DNA from: Moheibacter stercoris
Lineage (GTDB): Bacteria; Bacteroidota; Bacteroidia; Flavobacteriales; Weeksellaceae
NCBI RefSeq assembly: GCF_040545805.1
Contig: NZ_JBEPMO010000007.1
Location: forward strand, 62,001 to 126,000
Reading direction: 5' to 3'
Length of the DNA: 64,000 nucleotides
Shown: piece after piece, positions 59,492-64,000 of the stretch
Layout: the number at the start of each line of letters is the position of its first letter
Position numbering within the stretch: the first letter of the stretch is position 1
The notes under the pieces: generated by a model
What the model was told of the DNA's origin: nothing
Seen by the model: only the letters and a program-made list of their open reading frames with translations
Database searches by the model: none
Translations under genes and position numbers: made by a program

Positions 59492-62400
59492 TTATGAATT
59501 AATAATTTTCTTTCTCGTGATTTCCCCATTTTCGGTCATCACAGTAACCAATAAGACTTGTGTGCCAAAATTGGATTTAGGTATGGAGTAAAGATGTGAA
59601 TTCACTTTTTGATTTTGATGCAATTTTCTTCCAGAAATATCCCATAATTCGACAGAAAGAATTTTTTCTTTGCTTGATTTTACCATGATATTTGCCCCTT
59701 CATGATATATTTGTATAGCGTTAAAAAGGTTTTCTTCTGTGTCTAAAACTTCTTCCGTTTTGTAAATGATTTCAAAACGATCTAAAAATTCACCTTCAAC
59801 CGTTTCAAATTCATAGTCCGAAGAAGAAAGGTTATGTTCGATTGAAAGAAATTTATCGCGGATGAAAATTTGCACCTCCCCTTCGGCAAAAAATCCATCT
59901 ACATCATCGATAGAAATAGCATATTTAGAATCAGAAAAAGATTTAAATCCCAGAGGAACGACATCTTCTAATTCAAAAGGTAAACTTCTACCTTGAACTG
60001 TGAAGTCAAGTGAATCGATCAAACTATACAATGCCGCTCCCCCCATTCGACGACCATCAATTTGGTGATCATAGCCTTGTGTAGCATCGGTCATATAGGC
60101 AACTAATATTTGCGCCAATTGATCGTTATTTTGATTGGTTAAACTCAACCAGAAACGATGACGTTCAAGTTCATCGTCGGTTTTATAAAAAATACCATTG
60201 GAAGCTATAGAACGCATAGAATTTTTAAAAGACACATTCCAAGGGATATTGCTTTCTTCTGGTATATTATTTAAATTTTGAATGACAAACCCTTGTCCAA
60301 TAGGAATGATTCCATTCGGTACATCTGCATTTTGATCTGGATGAGAAGTTCCTGCACCACCAGCTAATGTATAAGTGGCATAATTACTATCGTAAGATGT
60401 ATGTCCAACAGGGTAATAATGCGTCCAGAAATGCAAAGTTTCAACTGGAGGATTATCTGTCAAGAATGAATTTGCATTGATAGAAGAAGGATATGGATTT
60501 CCGACCATGCTGTATTTTCCGTAGGCTTTTACTTCAAAATCACCATTTTGAGGAACACCTGTAAATACTCCTTCGAAAGTCGCTGGGTTAGTGCTGCTCC
60601 AAGTGTTAGGTACGCGAATCGAATATCCCCAACCTTTTTGGAAGGTGTAGGATTGTTCATTGAATAATTCACGACCGTTTACGGTAATTTTGTCGCCTTC
60701 CCATCCTGAAGGAATTGGGTTTGGCATTGGATACAAGGGATCGAATTCAAATAATCCTTTAAAACTACTTCCTTGTGCTCCAGCATCACCATAACCATTA
60801 TAAATATAATAACGTTTTTTCAACGTGTAAGGAGAGAAACTACGGACATTTTGCCCTGCGACTGGTGAAGACCATCCGGTGGCATCTTGGCGAACCATCG
60901 GTGCGCTGATTCTCTTCACTGTGATATTCCCAACATTTACAGCGTCTACTGAATTTTGAACCAAATTGGCATTATTTTCCAAGGTAAAACTTCCGCCAGA
61001 TACGACAATTTCATTTTCAATGATAATATGGTGATTGGAAGAGATTTCGACATTTCCACTTTGAACCTCTATGGAACATCCGACTAAAGCACCACCGTTT
61101 GTATTGTTGGTGTCGGAAGTATAATTTCCATTAAAGATGATTCGTTTGGTTAAATCACTTGGAACGCCATTGGACCAATCGGTGCCATCCCAAGTTGTGG
61201 AATTGGCACAATCATCTTCTCTCTCAAACTGTACCGACCAGTCGTGTAAAGTAACACCCGTTCCGTTAAGCACTCCAACCAACCTTATGTGTGGCACATC
61301 AAAGCCGTTAAGGTCATAAGTTTGCGGACCGTCTCCCGTTGAGGAAATATTGGTATGACCTGCGACATCAGTCCAACCTGAAATACCGTCTGGAGATTCC
61401 TGGACTTTTAGGGTCATGGTTCCGCCGTTCAGAGTTTGGTTCCAGGTAATGCCCTCGTAACCTTCTGCATCTTGAACCGATGCTAAATGGATCGGTGTGG
61501 AAGTGATGGTGCCGGAAGATGGGGAAATAGCTCTTACGTTATCTACCATAAAATCAACCAATGCGCCTCCTAAATCACCTGAGCTAAATCCAGACCATAC
61601 AAATTTTATAGTTTGATTAGGAATACGTTCAGCAAGAGGAATATTAGCCGTGATGTTTAACATTTGTACATTGCAACTTGATGACCCACTTGCACAGTGG
61701 TTTACCGTCGCATAGACATTTCCAGTAGCATTGGATGAAGAACCCCCAATAATCAACCGTAATGTTCCGCCATTTGAAAGACTTGAAGACCAATTTGGGC
61801 CGTACATAGACCTTGTATCAAAAATGATTTGTTCCACATTTGTCAAATCAACCACTTGTGAAACGATTGCAAGATCGCCACTAAATGGATTTCCTCCAAA
61901 CATGTGCATTCTAGCAGCTCTTGTTCCTTCACTTGACCAGTTACCGCTATTGTTAACTTCTACATTTAGAGGTGAACCTGTACTTTTAAAAGATGTCCAA
62001 TTCGTATTAGTTTCAAAGCTTGGATTTAAAATTGGATTTCCACTTCCACTGGAAACTACGACATGATGACTTGCATTTGCCTCAACTCCAGAAAGAGTAT
62101 TGGAAGCAAATTGTGCTTGCGTGGTTTGGAACCAATCCGGAATATCTTGTGGCGTTTGATAGGTGAAGCTGTAAGTTTCGGTTGTCCAAGCACTCCAAAC
62201 GTTAGCAGCGCCTTTTACTCTAGCACGAACATAATAAGTTGTATTATTGGTAGGAGTAAAGTTATTGTTAAAGGCGAAGTTTGCTTCTGAATTGACAGGA
62301 TAGGCACCTGTAAAAGTTTGTGTCCAAGATGTTCCTGTAAAGGTTGCATTCGAATTGATTTCGACTTGATAATCTGTTGCATCATAATCTTGATGGCTTA

Positions 62401-63463
62401 TTCGGAATATCGGAGTATTCGTTTCGATGCGGCTGTTGTTGAATGCCAATTGATCGTCTCCGCCGTAGTTATAGAAGGTTATATTTTTGGGCGTTTCGGT
62501 TTGTTCCCATAACCAATTAATACTAGAATTTTCTGTAATTGTAAAATTTGCCGTTCCTCCTGTTCCGGTTGCTGGAACACTTCCTGTCCCTGTCCATCCT
62601 GTAACCACATATCCTGCACGTGTTCCTGAAGTTGCAGTTACTGAAGTATTATTTGAGATGGTATGATTCCCATTGGCATAGGAAGCTCCTGTGTAGGCTT
62701 CGGATACGGTAAGGGTTCGGTCGGAGGAAATTGGAGTCCCTCGAACAATTATATCATCTACTATAAATCCGCCTCCAGTTCCATACCAGTCGTCGACAAC
62801 CATTCTGAAAGCTAATCTGAAATTTGGTTGATTTGCTCTCGTCTCATCTAATGTTAAATTAGCAGTTTGAACGCCTGAATTATTATAGTATAATCCTGAA
62901 GGAAAAATTCCATGTTCACCTGTTTCACCACCTATTCCCCCACTCATATCCATTGACCATGTATTTCCATTATCAATGGATGTATTTACAGTTCCATAAT
63001 CATAAACTTTACCTGAATCAACTTCACCAGTACATCTCCATTTAAATTCGATTGTTATATTCTCATAGCCAACTGTAGAGAAACCTACATGAGCCCATCT
63101 TGTTGTTAATGCATTAATATCTGTTGTCCCATTCCAAGTTCGGAAAGGGTTTTCTGGATAGTTAGGATTATTTCCATTATAAAATCCCATACCTAGAGAT
63201 CTTCCTGAAATTGGTGCAAAATTTCCCGATCCTAAATTAGAGAAATTCCATAAATGTCTATAATTACCGTATTGAGTACTTGTACTACTAGCTCGCCATC
63301 CATTTACAGGTGTAGTTGCTGATACAATTGAATTTGTGAAATTTCCATTGTTACCATCAAAGTTTTGCTGGTATAATACAACAGGTTCTTGAGCTAACAA
63401 TTTGAGAGGTAATAATAGAATTATTATTACACGTAATGTGTAATAAAAATATTGTAGTTTCAT
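59492..63463 (-). CDS. Large T9SS type A sorting domain surface protein
   Basis: The start at 63463 is preferred because it begins the signal peptide (YFYYTLRVIIILLLPLKLLAQ, 1323 residues); a longer frame begins 60 bases earlier. A jelly-roll-like N-terminus (about 30-240) ends in QPNFRLAFRMVVD and GTGGGFIVDDIIVRG, a segment repeated in the gene at 63581. Ig/FNIII-like regions and a Cys-containing adhesion-like middle follow, then the shared module WSSPVAGQNVRSFSPYTLKK (near 863), VGNPYPSSINANSF (near 984) and NGIIPIGQGFVIQN. The last 75 residues (VELWDISGRKLHQNQ to KKIINS) are the type A sorting domain. The 93-aa gene follows. Confidence 0.88.
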   Translation of the reverse strand: MKLQYFYYTLRVIIILLLPLKLLAQEPVVLYQQNFDGNNGNFTNSIVSATTPVNGWRASSTSTQYGNYRHLWNFSNLGSGNFAPISGRSLGMGFYNGNNPNYPENPFRTWNGTTDINALTTRWAHVGFSTVGYENITIEFKWRCTGEVDSGKVYDYGTVNTSIDNGNTWSMDMSGGIGGETGEHGIFPSGLYYNNSGVQTANLTLDETRANQPNFRLAFRMVVDDWYGTGGGFIVDDIIVRGTPISSDRTLTVSEAYTGASYANGNHTISNNTSVTATSGTRAGYVVTGWTGTGSVPATGTGGTANFTITENSSINWLWEQTETPKNITFYNYGGDDQLAFNNSRIETNTPIFRISHQDYDATDYQVEINSNATFTGTSWTQTFTGAYPVNSEANFAFNNNFTPTNNTTYYVRARVKGAANVWSAWTTETYSFTYQTPQDIPDWFQTTQAQFASNTLSGVEANASHHVVVSSGSGNPILNPSFETNTNWTSFKSTGSPLNVEVNNSGNWSSEGTRAARMHMFGGNPFSGDLAIVSQVVDLTNVEQIIFDTRSMYGPNWSSSLSNGGTLRLIIGGSSSNATGNVYATVNHCASGSSSCNVQMLNITANIPLAERIPNQTIKFVWSGFSSGDLGGALVDFMVDNVRAISPSSGTITSTPIHLASVQDAEGYEGITWNQTLNGGTMTLKVQESPDGISGWTDVAGHTNISSTGDGPQTYDLNGFDVPHIRLVGVLNGTGVTLHDWSVQFEREDDCANSTTWDGTDWSNGVPSDLTKRIIFNGNYTSDTNNTNGGALVGCSIEVQSGNVEISSNHHIIIENEIVVSGGSFTLENNANLVQNSVDAVNVGNITVKRISAPMVRQDATGWSSPVAGQNVRSFSPYTLKKRYYIYNGYGDAGAQGSSFKGLFEFDPLYPMPNPIPSGWEGDKITVNGRELFNEQSYTFQKGWGYSIRVPNTWSSTNPATFEGVFTGVPQNGDFEVKAYGKYSMVGNPYPSSINANSFLTDNPPVETLHFWTHYYPVGHTSYDSNYATYTLAGGAGTSHPDQNADVPNGIIPIGQGFVIQNLNNIPEESNIPWNVSFKNSMRSIASNGIFYKTDDELERHRFWLSLTNQNNDQLAQILVAYMTDATQGYDHQIDGRRMGGAALYSLIDSLDFTVQGRSLPFELEDVVPLGFKSFSDSKYAISIDDVDGFFAEGEVQIFIRDKFLSIEHNLSSSDYEFETVEGEFLDRFEIIYKTEEVLDTEENLFNAIQIYHEGANIMVKSSKEKILSVELWDISGRKLHQNQKVNSHLYSIPKSNFGTQVLLVTVMTENGEITRKKIINS

Positions 63464-63529
63464 ATAGTGATTTAAGAGTTTAATAAAATGTGTGTCCAGT
63501 GTTGTGTTAAAAAAGTGCCCCAAAAAAGA

Positions 63530-63574
63530 AAAAGGAAAGAATTTGAAGTGAGTAGTTTCAAATTCTTTCCTTTT
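63530..63574 (-). terminator. Strong intrinsic terminator
   Basis: A perfect 18-bp stem with a 9-nt loop lies 7 bases past the stop of the gene at 63581 and runs into a T-rich tract on the minus strand. It isolates that gene from the 59.5-kb gene. Confidence 0.85.
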
Positions 63575-63580
63575 CTAGAA

Positions 63581-64000
63581 TTATTTCAAAATTTTCTGGG
63601 TCATTTCATCCCCATTTTCCATTTTTGCTTTGATGATGTAAACACCTTTTGATAATTCAGATGCTGGGATTCTTACTTGTTTTGCATTCCCCATCAAGTT
63701 CATTGCTTTTCTACCTGCTAAATCAAATACTTCGATTGATTGAATTTTATCTGAAGTTGATTTTGCTACGAAATTGTTTCCGTCTTTGTAAACCGTGAAA
63801 GAAGATTTGTTCAATTCTTCTGAACCTAATTCGATTTGATCACCACGAATAATGATATCATCAATGATGAAACCACCTCCTGTTCCATATCCTTCATCAA
63901 CTACCATACGGAAAGCCAAACGGAAGTTTGGTTGATCTGCTCTATCAGAAGGCAATGAAATAGTCGTTGTTTGAATACCTGGATTTCCATAGTACAAACC
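63581..64000 (-). CDS. T9SS type A sorting domain protein, C-terminal part (truncated by the window)
   Basis: The frame is open to the right edge; the apparent TTG start at 63997 is an internal Leu codon (GLYYGNPGIQ). The visible 139 residues hold the end of a jelly-roll-like domain (QPNFRLAFRMVVDEGYGTGG and IIDDIIIRG), nearly the same as about residues 205-240 of the 59.5-kb protein. The sorting domain follows directly (IQSIEVFDLAGRKAMNLMG to EMTQKILK). It appears to be a shorter paralogue lacking the Ig-like middle. No small partner gene follows it; a strong terminator does. Confidence 0.85.
   Translation of the reverse strand, partial: GLYYGNPGIQTTTISLPSDRADQPNFRLAFRMVVDEGYGTGGGFIIDDIIIRGDQIELGSEELNKSSFTVYKDGNNFVAKSTSDKIQSIEVFDLAGRKAMNLMGNAKQVRIPASELSKGVYIIKAKMENGDEMTQKILK

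Noticed and set aside
1..64000. tRNA, rRNA, CRISPR, insertion sequence or prophage
   Set aside because: No tRNA-like cloverleaf, rRNA stretch, spaced direct repeats, transposase or phage gene was found by reading the window. A tRNAscan or CRISPR search would be needed to exclude short cases.

Overview
The window comes from a low-GC chromosome of the phylum Bacteroidota, most likely a flavobacterium (order Flavobacteriales, possibly the Weeksellaceae/Chryseobacterium side). The evidence is: type IX secretion (T9SS) C-terminal sorting domains on several secreted proteins; promoters with the Bacteroidota -7 element TAnnTTTG and little Shine-Dalgarno signal; the long (about 590 aa) aromatic amino acid hydroxylase; the N-terminally extended NusB; and gene orders typical of flavobacteria (nusB-DUF1573-yajC-coaE-kinase-regulator; amidase-MCE-two Fe-S proteins; MoxR-DUF58-DUF4350-DUF4129-SpoIIM facing RDD). 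I see no rRNA, tRNA, CRISPR array, insertion sequence or phage gene. No gene-free stretch exceeds 300 bases.

Layout. 1-10.3 kb is housekeeping: the end of a Nif3-like gene, a coiled-coil 'zinc ribbon' protein that has lost its cysteines, a PUR-alpha-like protein, an ABC exporter, nusB, a DUF1573 lipoprotein, yajC, coaE, a two-component system and a phenylalanine-hydroxylase-like enzyme. 10.3-11.2 kb holds a small membrane protein and a RidA-family protein. 11.3-16.1 kb is the most distinctive functional cluster: an MbnP-like lipoprotein, an MbnH/MauG-like di-heme lipoprotein, a T9SS choice-of-anchor B protein and a seven-repeat beta-propeller lipoprotein, probably one operon for copper/metal handling with a protein-modifying di-heme enzyme. 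16.1-23.3 kb is cell envelope and electron transfer (LptD-like, amidase, MCE protein, two Fe-S proteins). 23.3-29.4 kb has LemA plus two TPM-domain proteins, a dGTPase and small secreted proteins. 29.4-31.3 kb pairs a KdnB-like oxidase with kdsB (Kdo activation). 31.4-36.7 kb has DUF3822-rsmD, a membrane-anchored EEP hydrolase, an RlpA-like protein, a YqeY-like protein and a DUF3857 transglutaminase-like protein. 36.8-41.7 kb has tig, clpP and clpX, with two membrane genes between clpP and clpX.

From 41.7 kb on the window mixes surface proteins with conserved clusters. Three large secreted proteins (41.8, 55.2 and 59.5 kb) share a C-terminal module. Each is followed on the same strand by a tiny protein made of a signal peptide, an acidic/proline-rich stretch, a PI(D/N) motif and one C-terminal membrane helix. 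A fourth, broken copy of the tiny-protein tail lies at 59.08-59.16 kb. A fourth surface protein runs off the right end. Between them lie a TlpA-like thioredoxin protein, the MoxR/DUF58 cluster facing an RDD protein, a structured intergenic element (about 51.79-51.92 kb), a Nudix hydrolase, an acyltransferase and an Mpl-type Mur ligase.

Best leads for something little described: the large/small surface-protein pairs with their orphan tail, and the MbnP/MbnH-like cluster. Smaller signals are an identical 14-bp palindrome spanning the start codons of coaE and the hydroxylase, a large surface protein that lacks the T9SS tail of its paralogues, and conserved folds that have lost their metal-binding or catalytic cysteines.
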